Source of the DNA: Brassica napus
Taxonomy: Eukaryota; Streptophyta; Magnoliopsida; Brassicales; Brassicaceae
Length of the DNA: 64,000 bases
Direction: 5' to 3'
NCBI RefSeq assembly: GCF_020379485.1
Contig: NW_026014872.1
Coordinates: 62,001-126,000, forward strand
Position numbers and translations under genes: made by a program. The notes under the pieces are model-generated. The model did not search any database. It was given only the letters and a program-made list of their open reading frames with translations, and had not been told where the DNA came from. Below, one piece after another: positions 1 through 11,536 of the stretch. The first letter of the stretch is position 1. Every line of letters begins with the position of its first letter.

Positions 1-321
1 AAATAACTAAACTGGATTTGATTTAATAAGTTTCTAGATTGCACGGAAGCTTCATCGGGAGCCCGTTTTCCCATTCAATACCAGAATCAGATCGGAACCT
101 TGTGTACCTTACGGAATCTCGATTCAAATATATTGTGGCAATTATTTATGAAATATTAAAAGTAATTAATTGGATAATAGTTTCTTATAAACTTAATTTA
201 TTTGTATTGTCACAATTTTAATATGAAATCATTCAATGTTATTGTAAGTAAATAAATGTTTTATTTTGAATTTGAATCATATAATTTTAGTCATTATTTT
301 TATAAATTTTTCTTATATCAG

Positions 322-358
<37 letters not shown>

Positions 359-726
359 TATACGCTTCCAACATGTATATGATTCCTAATTTTTTTTTAA
401 AAAGTTGTTTTTCCGCTTATACACGGTTCCGCTTTTGCAACTCTTGTTACTATTATGACCACATATTTTCTGTTTCTTATGATGAATTTATAAGAACATC
501 AATTCACATAGAAAGTTAGACCATTGTTGGTCACCATTATCAACATTAATGTTTTTGTGTGAAAATTATATTTATTATTTTGTGTGTCGTTTGCACTTGT
601 TCAAAAACAAATCAACCATCTCTATTTTTAAATCACCAAATATGAAAATAAAATCATTTTATTTGATTATTATAACACTTATTTTTGAGTTAATGGTAAA
701 AGAATGAAAAATTTAAATAATTATGA
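1..726. other. AT-rich intergenic, no gene seen
   Basis: No credible coding region is visible. The stretch is strongly AT-rich and its only notable structure is the TA microsatellite listed separately. The short open frame near 39-221 has no recognisable domain and is probably chance. Confidence 0.6.
324..356. repeat. (TA)n microsatellite
   Basis: An uninterrupted run of about 16 TA dinucleotides, probably length-polymorphic. Similar TA tracts occur near 53376-53395 and 63266-63291, in the two copies of the NAC duplication. Confidence 0.9.
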
Positions 727-735
727 AACTATATT

Positions 736-1207
736 GGTAATTCTTCTAAATAGATCATTTTCAAGTTTTTGTCACAAAAATAGATCACAAGGAGGTAAAT
801 GACCAAAATGTTTTATTTAATAGGTAAAAGAAGTCTAATACCCTAGATATATTTAAAAAAAAAAGAAAAATTTATAGTTTTAGATTATATGTTTTCAAAT
901 TCGAACTTTTAGTTAATTTTTTTTTAACTTTTTTAATTTTATTTTCTAAATTTTATTTTTGTAATTCGTAAAATACTTTTTAAAACTATTTTTAAATTTT
1001 TATTTTTAATATTTCTTTTTTATTTTATAAAATTTTAAACCTCAATTCCAAATCTTCACCCCTTAACTCTAAACCCTAAGGTTTGGATTAGTTAACCCTA
1101 TGGGTATAAATGTATATTACCTCTTTAATGAAATATTTTGATCATTTTCATCATTAAAATCTATATTTGTGACAAAAAAAATTTAGTTCTATCCTAGGGT
1201 ATTTCCC
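736..1207. mobile_element. MITE with 9-bp TSD (Mutator-like)
   Basis: The ends form long imperfect terminal inverted repeats: the left arm (from GGTAATTCTTCTAAATAG) matches the reverse complement of the right arm (from GGGAAATACCCTAGG), both containing TTTTTGTCACAAA and later AATACCCT or ATACCCT. The element is flanked by an exact 9-bp direct repeat AACTATATT at 727-735 and 1208-1216. A 9-bp target duplication with long inverted arms is typical of Mutator-like non-autonomous elements. There is no coding content. Confidence 0.75.
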
Positions 1208-1261
1208 AACTATATTAATCATTTAATTAATTTAATATATTTATATTACATGAGTTTTTAT

Positions 1262-1520
1262 TATTCCCTCCAATCTGTGAATAGTATTTTTCGTTTGTTC
1301 ACAGATATTTATAAATACATCAAATTTGTATAATGTATCACTTCTATAAATACCAATTTATACTAAAAGTAAAGAGAAATAATTTAAAAAGGATCAATTG
1401 ATTTTCTTGAAATTTATAATTTACTATTATTAAATAAGATGAAACATATAGAGAATATAAAAATATCTCTATTTGAAATATTTTTTTCCAAAATTTTATC
1501 TATATGGAACAGAGGTAGTA
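1262..1520. mobile_element. Stowaway-like MITE (degenerate)
   Basis: The left end TTCCCTCCAATCTGTGAATAG and the right end, read in reverse as CTACCTCTGTTCC, resemble the CTCCCTCCGTTCC termini of Stowaway (Tc1/Mariner) MITEs, with TA on both sides. The termini are imperfect, so this is an old copy. Confidence 0.45.
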
Positions 1521-1789
1521 TTTGTTATTTATCGTTTTGTTATTTATTTATTATTTCTTTTTATATTTCCTTATATTTTTCCTATATATTTTTATAATTT
1601 TGCATATGTATTTATAGATTATTCGTTAATTTACTTTGTGAAATGATATTATGTAATGTTTATGTTCTTGTAAATCAAATAAATTTGATGTTCGTCAAAT
1701 AAATATAAATATTAAGTTAGTTTATTTTAGTTAAGAGCATGACTTGTTTAGTATTAAAAACTATTTATCTAAAATAATTCACATAAGTA

Positions 1790-2274
1790 TTACGGATACA
1801 GACGTGAATCTGCTCAAGAATGAAGCGGTTCCCCTTGACAATTGCAACAGCATGGAGGCTACCAGACTCATCTTTAGCTTGACACAACCTGTGAAGTTCC
1901 TCCAGTAAACTCTGGTGGGTGCTTTCATTCTCACGGTCATTAGCTGGAGCCGAGAGTTTCCGAAGAGTAGCTAATGCAAACTCAAGCATCTTTCCAAGGT
2001 AATCAATATCCAAGGTGCCAGAGTTAAGCAACTACCAACAAAAAGAAGAAATGAGAACCACATCAGTTGAAATATATGTATAAACAGATCAGTCACTAAA
2101 GATCAGAAGAGATGAGGCAAACCTGTGAGAGAAGGTCAAGATCAATAGTTTCAGTTATTTCCACTTTCCAGCTATCAGGCACCATCTGGCAAAGCTCATC
2201 CCAGGCTCCTCCAGTTTCATTGATTCCATCACACTATCCCAGAAAGCTTTCTCCATAGTCTCCTTTACCTTCCT
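1790..2274 (-). pseudogene. T-complex protein 11-like gene fragment
   Basis: Two exon-like blocks on the minus strand resemble the plant T-complex 11 (Tcp11) family. The block at 2274-2124 starts after a TGATGCAG acceptor and reads KETMEKAFWDSV, then, after a frame change, DELCQMVPDSWKVEITETID, ending at a CAG|GT donor. The block from 2031 down, after a GGTAG acceptor, reads LLNSGTLDIDYLGKMLEFAL up to FILEQI and then diverges into unrelated sequence near 1812-1790. The frame change in the first block corresponds to loss of an internal segment. Both ends of the gene are missing, so this is a truncated, non-functional fragment. Short open segments at 2340-2560 (including VALYVGGLYICG) lie between it and the next fragment and are not identified. 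The family call is from remembered motifs, not a search. Confidence 0.7.
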
Positions 2275-2673
2275 CTGCATCACACATTTTCAAAAAAACA
2301 ACACTGAGAAACCTTGTTATTAAGTTACTTCAACCCAAAGAAAACAAACCTTTAGACTGTCCTCTTCATCCTTGACAGTTCTCGTGTGTCTTGTCCCATT
2401 TTCATTACAGATTCCCATCCAGTCTGCAAGTTTCTTAAACATGTTCATATAATGAAAAGAGTTCAAAACTATGGAGGCAAATCAAAAGCTAAATCAAGAT
2501 CTCCAACCTTTCCACAAATATAAAGACCACCAACATACAGAGCAACCTGAAGAATCAAAAATTTAAATCTCAAATCAGTCCATTATATTACACAGAAAAA
2601 GAAAAAGCCAAACATGAGAGCTCCTTTCTATGCTACAAAATCAAATCTCTCATGTTTGGCTTTGATCTGTTAC

Positions 2674-3143
2674 CATGTCACCAAGACCAAGCATCATGAA
2701 CTCTGAGGCACTCACACCAGGCTCCACACCACGAAACACTATTTTAACAGGCAACTCCAGTTTCTTTGTAATCAATTCCAGTCCAGGAAGATTCAAACTA
2801 TTGGCTACTGTATGAACCGGGTTCGACGCTTGCTGAGTCGCCACGGTCACCATAACGTTAGTACCAAAGAACCTCTCAGAGAAGAACACCCAGAATATGT
2901 CATACACAAACAGACACAGGAGGAGCATAGCACATATTTTGATATTAGGAAGACGAACATGGCTGACGAAAGCAATACAAATAGATATCCCAAGCAAATT
3001 GTTCAACACCCAATGACCAGAGACAAGCCACGCCACTACTGTGACTGCACAAGCCACAAGAAGCAGTCCTTGCGTTCTGGTAAAGGACTTCGAGCAGCAG
3101 CGTGAGAGAACGGGGTCACAGAGACCGAGCTGGGACTTGATGT
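2674..3143 (-). pseudogene. Signal peptide peptidase-like (SPPL1-type) gene fragment
   Basis: The open segment reads like the central part of a plant SPPL1-type intramembrane aspartyl protease. The first catalytic motif is present in LFVYDIFWVFF and the second as MMLGLGDM (GxGD), with hydrophobic segments between, including LLLVACAVTVVAWLVSG. The N-terminal transmembrane region and everything after GLGDM are absent. A GTAACAG donor follows GLGDM at 2673, but the expected next exon is not found downstream, where a T-complex-11 fragment lies instead. A short deletion (about eight residues) lies between KIVF and PGVSAS. This is a gene fragment, plausibly carried by a transposon; no protease activity is expected. 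Confidence 0.8.
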
Positions 3144-3762
3144 ACAAAATCAAAATTTTATAACCATAATCGCAAACAAATGATCATAGCAGAACCTAAA
3201 CTCCACTAAATACAGTATAATAGCCATGAAAGTGAAACACTTTCTCAAAGAAGAAGAATACAAATAGTTACCTGCCGGTGGAGAGGGGAGACATGCCAGT
3301 GGATTCCATGCCTGTAGATGTAGTTGCTTCTGCATAGTTTCAATTAGGGTTGGCTTTATATAGAAGGAGATAGAGGGGAAGGTGGAAGAAACCATTAAAT
3401 CAGAATTAAAGAGCAAGAGTGGATTACGGTAACGGTGAATTGTGGAAAGTTTGATCGGGGATGATGAAGAGGAATCGTCAGAGGAAGAACAAACTTCACG
3501 CGTTTCAGCCGTAGCGAGATCGGCTTGAATCAGATCAAAAGTAAACATAGCCCAAATGAAAGACCCGTTTCTGTGGACCAAAGCATATATGACGTGTCAA
3601 AAAGGAGTCTTCTGATTGGCTGATTTAATTGTCCTACGTGGACACTCTCCCTGATGCTCATATAACCCTTTTAGTATAGGTTAGATAGTTACGTTTTAAC
3701 TACGCATTTTTTTTAGGTAAATAAATACTTACGTAATGCACTCTTGATTAACATTACTAGTA
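3144..3762 (-). other. Unassigned leader-like region upstream of the SPPL fragment
   Basis: An open minus-strand segment at 3581-3271 ends at a good donor (GGCAG|GTAACT near 3271) and may be a first exon or leader. It contains a serine-rich stretch (SSSDDSSSSS) but no domain I recognise, and it does not match the N-terminus expected of SPPL proteins. It may belong to the composite that carried the two gene fragments to its left. Confidence 0.3.
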
Positions 3763-5446
3763 TTAGATGAGTCTCCGCGTAGATACGCGGATTTTTCTTT
3801 TAAAACTTACTAGGTGACCGGCCCGCACCCTGTGCGAACCTAACAAAATTCAAAATATAGAATAAATAGTGTATAGTTTTAGAAGTAACGGAGTTTACAT
3901 TTTAATACCACCATCTTTACGAGAAAGCATCAGTCATGGAGAAAAACTGGTACTCAATATTTGACATGGACGAGAGGGAACAAAGTAACTTCAGTATCAA
4001 GAGGCAGTTATTGTGTATATGTATAATTGCAACGTCCTAAAATAATTTGTGTGTTTAAGAAGGAAATTTTAAGAGAGATTTTATATTGTAATAAGGTAAG
4101 TCATTACAAACGAATTAAGAATTTAGAAACATTAAGGTAAATTGGCATTTAAAATTTTAATAAATGTGATAATAACTTGGGTAAGAAATGTTTAAAATAA
4201 ATAAGGTAACTTACATTTAAACTATTCATAAGTTACTTTGCAACTTACACATGTCAAATCAGAAAACAACATGTGCAATAGAAAAAGAGCTGAAGAAAAA
4301 AAAAAGATGATATAGCTCACATTCCCAAAGAACATATAGAACCTCTTATTATAATTGAAAACATATGATAAGCCAATATAAATAATTTTATAAATTTATT
4401 TATAATTTAATAAATGATTTATAAAGCATTCATGAAATTTATTAGACATTAATAGTTATTATGATACTTTATATACAAATATAAGGCTTTCTATACGTAT
4501 ATAAAATCATTATATCAATTCAAATAAACATTTTTGTTTCTTATTTTATGCAATTTATAAATATAAAAAATTTGATCACATTATTACTATTTCATAGTTT
4601 CAACAATTAGTTGCCATAAATAATTATTTCTAAAATTATGTAGATTATTTGGAAAGTGGTAATTGAATTATCCTTTCCTTTTAGATATAATTATAATAAA
4701 TAAAATCTTCAAATCATCTGCCAATCAAATTATAACAATTTGAAGAGTTCATTTATGATCGACACATAATAAAAAAATCACTTATATGACTTCTCAATCA
4801 ATATGTAGTAGGTTTATACTTTTAAAAATTATTTATATCATTTTATAAATTATTTTAAAATTCTGATAAATTTATTCTTTAAACAACGATAAATAATTTA
4901 AAAATAATATTAATAGACATGTTTGGATTTTGTTATATTTAAAATAGTTCTTATATAACTATATTCGAATACAATTCATCAAGTAGAGTATAAAACTATT
5001 ATAATTATCTTATATAAAATTTAGTTCATTATATTTTATAAATTATAAATATTGAAAGTAATAAATAAAACATTATTAATCTTTCTATAATTTAGAGAGT
5101 TAGTTTCCATAAATTGTTATTTGTAATATTCTTTAGATTATATGGCAAGTGATGTTAAATGATTTTAGACTTACCTTAAACTTGTAGATCTATATTAAAT
5201 AAATAAAAATTAAGAACAATCGACCATTCAAATTATAACAATTAAATTGAAACTTCACCTATGAGCGACACGTCACCAGAAATCAGTAAAGTGACTTCTT
5301 TTTCAAAATATAGAATAAATAGTGCATAGTTTTAGAAGTAACAGATTTTATATTATCATTAATTAGAATTTTATTGTATATGTGTTGTAATTCTTTATTT
5401 TAGGTGAATAATATTTTTTTTACATAAATAATATTAAATTGATATA

Positions 5447-5890
5447 CCGGGTATATCCGCAAATACTTCTCCGGAACTTCACTCGAAAATTCATCATCTG
5501 TTCCAACAAAATTTGTTTGAAAGAAGCCAATTTTGTACGGATGCGCGGTTGTCCGATAATCACCAATAGCATCGTACAATTTGAATAATTGGACGACCTT
5601 CGCATCGCCCTCGATTAATTTCCCTTCGAATTGTTTGATGAGCTGTTCACCAACTGAAGCATGAATTCTGGTCCCCTACACGAAGATGAGATAAAGTTAT
5701 ATGAGTTGGATTGAGAACAAAAGACTAAAGACGATTATGAGTTGTAAAAAATGTAGTAATCTACTTACTTCTTTATCAACGAAAACCATTTGGATGGTGT
5801 TTCCGGAATCTTTGTTGTAATTTCTCCACAAGTGAAGAATTCTAACCTCAATACGTCATGTATCTTTACATGGTTTTAATTGCCTGATAA
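5447..5890 (-). pseudogene. RPA1-like (DUF223-type OB-fold) gene fragment in Helitron
   Basis: Two exon-like blocks on the minus strand resemble the N-terminal OB-fold of plant replication protein A 70-kDa paralogues. The upstream block (about 5890-5769) reads RIEVRILHLWRNYNKDSGNT and continues IQMVFVDKE to a GTAAGT donor. The downstream block (5675-5447), after a GTGTAG acceptor, starts GTRIHASVGEQLI and includes DYRTTAHPYKIGFFQTN. The 93-bp intron at 5676-5768 keeps the frame. A TGA stop precedes RIEVRI where the family usually has tryptophan, and no C-terminal part follows. Plant Helitrons are known to carry RPA-like genes, and the fragment lies in the same orientation as its Helitron. It is non-functional as it stands. 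Confidence 0.7.
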
Positions 5891-6168
5891 AAGACACTCG
5901 GTTTTTGGGAGCTTGAACTATTACAATACTGTTTTTAAAAATTTGATATCTTCACAACACTGTATTGTATGTAAGACCTAGATTAAAGAAAGATATTAAC
6001 TCTACATTGTCATAAGCTGGTTTGCATTTAATATATATAAGAATTTGCGCAAGTAATGAATATTTAAAACAAGGTAAGTCATTAAAATGAATTAACAATT
6101 TAGAAAGATTTAAAAGTCGAATTATGTGATACTAACTTGCGCAAAAAAAATGCTTATTCTCAATAAGG

Positions 6169-8248
6169 CAACTTTATATTGTCGACCTTTCAAAAATAAA
6201 TGACGTTGCTATATTTATTTTTTATAATAAATATTGAAATAGATTAAAGAAAGTTATCCCCCTATTAACTATTTCACTGGGAATTTTATATTGTAATAAG
6301 GTAAGTCATTACAAACGAATTAAGAATTTAGAAACATTAAGGTAAATTGGCATTTAAAATTTTAATAAATGTGATAATAATTTGGGCAAGAAATGTTTAA
6401 AATAAATAAGGTAACTTACATTTAAACTATTCATAAGTTACTTTGCAACTTGCGCAAGAAAACAAAATTATTCATAAGTTACTTTGCAAAATAAATAAGG
6501 TAACTTACATTTAAACTATTCATAAGTTATTTTAAAATTCTGATAAATTTATTCTTTAAACAACGATAAAAAATTTAAAAATAATATTAATAAACATGTT
6601 TGGATTTTGTTATATTTAAAATAGTTATAATATAAATATATTCGAATACAATTCATCAAGTAGAACATAAAACTATTATAATTATCTTATATAAAATTTC
6701 GTTCATTATATTTTATAGTTTATAAATATTGAAAGTGATAAATAAAACATTATTAATCTTTCTATAATTTCGAGAATTAGTTTCCATAAATTGTTATTTG
6801 TAATATTCTTTAGATTATATGGCAAGTGGTATTAAATGATTTTAGACTTACCTTAAATTTTTAGGCAACTTTATATTGTCGATCTTTCAAAAATAAATGA
6901 CGTTGCTATATTTATTTTTCACAATAAATATTGAAATAGATTAAAGAAAGTTATCCCCCTATTAACTATTTCACCGGGAATTTTATATTGTAATAAGATA
7001 AGTCATTACAAACGAATTAAGAATTTAGAAACATTAAGGTAAATTGGCATTTAAAATTTTAATAAATGTGATAATAGCTTGGGCAAGAAATGTTTAAAAT
7101 AAATAAGCTAACTTACATTTAAACTATTCATAAGTTACTTTGCAATTTGCGCAAGAAAAAAAATTATTCATAAGTTACTTTGCAAAATAAATAAGGTAAC
7201 TTACATTTAAACTATTCATAAGTTATTTTAAAATTCTGATAAATTTATTCTTTAAACAACGATAAATGATTTAAAAATAATATTAATAAACATGTTTGGA
7301 TTTTGTTATATTTTAAATAATTATTATATAATTATATTCGAATACAATTCATCAAATAAAACTATGATAATTATCTTATATAAAATTTCGTTCATTATAT
7401 TTTATATTTTATAAATATTGAAAGTAATAAATAAAACATTATTAATCTTTCTATAATTTCGAGAATTAGTTTTCATAAATTGTTATCTGTAATATTTTTT
7501 AGATTATATGGAAAGTAGTGTTAAATGATTTTAGACTTACCTTAATTTTTTAGGCAACTTTATATTGTGGACCTTTCAAAAATAAATGACGTTGCTATAT
7601 TTATTTTTCACAATAAATATTGAAATAGATTAAAGAAAGTTATCCACCTATTAACTATTTCACTGGGAATTTTATATTATAATAAGGTAAGTCATTACAA
7701 ACGAATTAATAATTTAGAAATATTAAGGTAAATTGTCATTTAAAATTTTAATAAATGTGATAATAGCTTGGGCAAGAAATGTTTAAAATAAATAAGGTAA
7801 CTTACATTTAAACTATTCATAAGTTACTTTGCAATTTGCGCAAGAAAAAAAATTATTCATAAGTTACTTTGCAAAATAAATAAGGTAACTTACATTTAAA
7901 CTATTCATAAGTTATTTTAAAATTCTGATAAATTTATTCTTTAAACAACGATAAATAATTTAAAAATAATATTAATAAACATGTTTGGATTTTGTTATAT
8001 TTAAAATAATTATTATATAATTATATTCGAATACAATTCATCAAGTAGAGTATAAAACTATTATAATTATTTTATATAAAATTTCGTTCATTATATTTTA
8101 TAGTGTATAAATATTGAAAGTGATAAATAAAACATTATTAATCTTTCTATAATTTCGAGAATTAGTTTCCATAAATTGTTATTTGTAATATTCTTTAGAT
8201 TATATGACAAGTGGTGTTAAATGATTTTAGACTTACCTTAAATTTTTA
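6169..8248. repeat. Three tandem ~690-bp repeats
   Basis: The motif GCAACTTTATATTG followed by AAATAAATGACGTTGC starts units at 6169, 6864 and 7554, so the periods are 695 and 690 bp. Each unit ends with TTAGACTTACCTTAAATTT. Partial copies lie at 4070-4260 and 4800-5190. The repeats are AT-rich and non-coding and sit inside the inner Helitron. Confidence 0.85.
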
Positions 8249-9258
8249 GATCTAAATTAAATAAATAAAAATTAAGAACAATCGACCAATCAAATTATAA
8301 CAATTAAATTGAAACTTAACCTATGAGCGACACGTCACCAGAAATCACTAAAGTGACTTCTCTTTTAATATATAGGGGGATGTCAAGTTTTTTATTTAAA
8401 AAATTAACAAAAAGTTACATCCGAAATTTAAAAAAAATAACTAAATTAATGCCTTTTTAGTTTTAAAATGTTATGTCCAAATCTATTAAAAATAAAAAAT
8501 TAGTTAACTGAAAGTTATATTTTTAAATATAAAAAACTTGAGAAATGAAAATTTTAATTTTTTTTTTCAAAATCTAAATATCCGAACTTGATCCGAAATA
8601 ACCGAATCCGAACTAAAAATACCCGAACCCGACCCGAAGTACAGAAATACCCGAACGGGTTCTACACCTCTATACCGAAATACCCGAAAATCCGAAATAC
8701 CCGATCCGAACCTGAACGGGTACCCAAGGCTAAACTAAATCGATAATTATTATCCCTTAGCTATATATGGGCTTAACGAAATCGAAAATAGTTTTGGGCT
8801 TGTCTACATAAGCGATTGATTAAAATAAATGAAAAAAAAAATTCAAAAAAACCAGCCAATAGAATTATAACGTTTTTCCTGAGAAGCTCTATATGAGTGC
8901 CACCTCAGCAGAAATCACTAAAGTAACTTCTCTTTTAATGTATAGGGGGATTTCTCCTAACTTTATCTCATCCCACGTTTATCTAACCATATCGACAGTT
9001 TATATATATTCTTAAAAATATAAGATCAATTTTGAGAACTGTTGGTTATAGTACTTACCTGAAACTATTGTTTTTTTCTATTTGATGTTAAACTAATTTT
9101 TTTCAGCGATGTTAAACTAAATAGTTATAAAAAAAAACTAAATAGTTATTTAATAAGGATAAGAAACCTAGTATTCTAATTTCCCCTACATTTTCTTTCA
9201 TAATGAACCACTGCTTTTAGTTTAGTTAGCCAAAAAACAAAATTTATTCAGTTAAGTA

Positions 9259-9392
9259 TCTTTATATATAAAGAAGGGTTTGTATCCCTCACATGAAGCC
9301 ACATGGGATGACAGGTCAAAAATCGTTTCATGTCGTCGCGACACCTGTCCTGCATTCAAAACGAAACGCTTCATTAAGTAATGTATTCAGGT
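9259..9392 (+). mobile_element. Helitron 5' terminus (plus orientation), 3' end unresolved
   Basis: The sequence TCTTTATATATAAAGAAGGG preceded by A resembles the short-palindrome 5' ends of Brassicaceae Helitrons. A matching sequence starts at 50167. I could not pair it with a particular 3' end. The region downstream up to about 11536 may belong to it. Confidence 0.4.
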
Positions 9393-9949
9393 AGGCCTGG
9401 GATTTCGGGTATTCGGATCGGTTCCGGGTAAGATCCGTTCGGGTCCGGATATTCGGTTATTTACAAATTGTATCCAATGAGTACTTGGAACAGTTCGGTT
9501 CGGTTTCGGATCGGTTTTCGGTCGGTTCCGGGTCGGTTCCGGATATTAAATTATTAAACCAAAACTAATATTTTTATGTATTTTATATTTTCTATTTTTA
9601 TTTTTATTTTTTTTTTAAAATAGTTTAATCCAAATCGGATATATATGTATAGTTTGAAAGTAACTACAACGAAATAGAAGTGGTGCAGTGGTAAAAGTTG
9701 ATGTACTTTCAACTTTCCCACCCGGGTTCGAAACCCATGAGGCGCAAATCCATGTTTTTTAAACATTATTTCGGTTTAAACGGGTACCCGATCGGATCCG
9801 GATAAAAACCCGAACCGACCCGATACCCGTGGATATTCATAAACATTACCCATCGGTTAAATATGCCTTATCCGAAACCGATCCGAACCGGTCCATTTCG
9901 GGTCGGATCCGGTTCGGTATTCGGTTCCGGTTAAAAAGTCCCAGGCCTA
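9393..9949. mobile_element. MITE with 9-bp TSD
   Basis: The left end AGGCCTGGGATTT and the right end (reverse complement TAGGCCTGGGACTTT) are inverted. A 9-bp direct repeat TATTCAGGT lies at 9384-9392 and 9950-9958. The interior is rich in CCGGTTCGG and CCGAACCG motifs in both orientations, giving strong fold-back potential, and it encloses a tRNA-like unit. Confidence 0.7.
9676..9760 (+). mobile_element. tRNA-derived SINE-like unit
   Basis: An A-box-like TGGTGCAGTGG (9681-9691) and a perfect B-box GGTTCGAAACC (9725-9735) are spaced about 33 nt apart, as in an RNA polymerase III promoter. A T-run follows at about 9754-9759. No cloverleaf with a recognisable anticodon could be drawn, so a short SINE or tRNA relic is favoured over a functional tRNA. 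Confidence 0.55.
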
Positions 9950-9958
9950 TATTCAGGT

Positions 9959-11536
9959 TATTTCGGCTTCTTCTTTACGCATACATTTCAATGTGTACTT
10001 GGGCTAAGAAATCAGAAGGGTCTGTATTTAAAAGTACATGCAGCCCGAAAGCCCAATAAAGTGTGCCCTAATTGTGTCGACAAGAAAAAATGGAAATTTT
10101 AGGATCGGCCTTTACTTTGTTCTATGGCGTCTTCTCATCTTCCTCACTATCTCTGAAACCGCACGAGTTATGTGATTAATCATATTAATTCAATCAACCA
10201 GGACGAGGTCTTGAATGTATGATTTACATCAGTGAGGCGGTGTATTGCGAGTATAAATAGGTCAGTATTCCTGCTCTCGAAATCATCATCTCTTCTATAT
10301 CTCTTTTAGTACACTTATATTCCGTGATATGGCTAATTTGAGAGTTTTTCTCCGAATTGAAGCCGGCAGGTGTTCCTCTGTTGACGGTTGTCGAGGTTAG
10401 GTTGATGTGGTTCTGGAAGGCGTGGTGGGGAGATGTAAATGTAAGTTTATTCTTCAGATCTTGATTGTTGTGTATTCAAATAATTCCGGCGAGCTGCTTT
10501 CTGTTTATTGATACTGACTTCAATCGACCACCGTTTCAGGCTATTATTTTGCAAACCACCATTAAACTCTGACACTAAATGAATATCCGTAACTGAAGAA
10601 TTTTTTTCTAGGTGTTAAACATCAGAGAGGAGATTAACAATATAGTTCGGATTAAGAGTTATCAAAATTTTGATTTATGCGTCTCCAAACTAATAATTTG
10701 ATTAATAAACAAATGGTTCTGTTTTCCAGGGAGAATCGTGTCTCAAGAACATCTCTCTCTGATGGTCTTGATGGACTTGAGGAAGGCCACTTAAAGGCTT
10801 CCTCTTCGTATTCTCATGGTACAAGTGAACGGGCGATGATGAATCACTGGAGAGTCTGCAGGACAGAGTTTAATTTCTAAAGTGAGTATTCTCTTTTCAT
10901 ATCTACAAACATCGACATTAGGATCTATAAAAGTTTTATAATCTGTAATTCTTGATTATGAATTGGCTTCTGGTGTTAAAGGGTGGGAACGGATCTGAAC
11001 TCTTAAGAGTATATCAACAAGGATTTGTATGTGTAACCCTTATTGAATCTTGAGCTATAGTCTCTTGCTTTCTGACAAGTCTAGCCATCAAGACAATACC
11101 ATTTTGATGTTATTCTTTTCATACTCATGTATGATATCATCAGGTGACTGGAGACATACATGAAGAAGTTGAGAGTTATAACCGCTTGCTTGACAAAGTG
11201 GTAGACTGGTAGTTCACAATGGAAGAAGACTCACGAGCCTGCACAGAAAACTGCTGCCATTGTGACAACCCTATTGAAATTAGAGCCACATGTGTTCCCA
11301 AAACAATCATGGATGAGATGTGTTTAGTTGTTTCTCCATTTGGCTGAGTTTCCTCCCATTAAATATGTGCGGTAATTGATCTGAAATTATGTGAACTTTA
11401 CAGGAACATTGGAGAAAACGAACGCTCTGGCTGATGTCATATAAGTTCCTGGAGGCACTTGCTGTTATTTTTAGAAAATATTTAATAAATTTGTTATGTA
11501 ATATTGGAATCTTTTTATTGTTCCATTACTTATTTA
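9959..11536. other. Non-coding stretch with a possible promoter, no gene recognised
   Basis: A TATA-like GTATAAATAGG at about 10250-10260 is followed by a pyrimidine-rich leader and a short ATG frame at 10329 of about 22 codons. Further short open segments, such as one near 10677-10880, show no known domain. This looks like Helitron filler or an old captured transcript. I could not assign a product. Confidence 0.35.

Larger units (their letters stand above)
3810..8380 (-). mobile_element. Inner Helitron with internal tandem repeats
   Basis: On the minus strand it ends with a CGCAC/GTGCG hairpin followed by CTAG at 3813-3810, and it starts at 8380 with TCCCCCTATATATTAAAAGAG. Removing it joins A to T in the surrounding Helitron, the expected target. 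About 140 bp of the 5'-terminal sequence (with CACGTCACCAGAAATCA) is repeated internally at about 5175-5313, and the sequence just inside the 3' end (ATAGAATAAATAGTG) recurs at about 5310. It therefore looks like two units joined head to tail. It contains the RPA1-like fragment and the ~690-bp tandem repeats listed separately. Confidence 0.7.
3763..8950 (-). mobile_element. Outer Helitron (minus orientation), interrupted by another Helitron
   Basis: The 3' terminus on the minus strand is a CCGCG/CGCGG hairpin (reading CCGCGTATCTACGCGG) followed at a short distance by CTAA at 3766-3763. The 5' terminus at 8950 begins TCCCCCTATACATTAAAAGAG. The flanking bases are A on the left and T on the right, as expected for Helitron insertion between A and T with no target duplication. 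Most of its length is a second Helitron inserted near its 3' end. The remaining part (8381-8950) contains CCGAA/CCCGAA-rich sequence common in Brassica repeats. Confidence 0.65.

Noticed and set aside
9676..9760. Functional tRNA gene
   Set aside because: The A and B boxes are good but no acceptor stem or anticodon arm could be paired, so a SINE or relic is more likely.
9829..10059. 76-aa plus-strand frame
   Set aside because: Composed of the CCGAACC/GGTCCGG repeat of a MITE; no protein signature.
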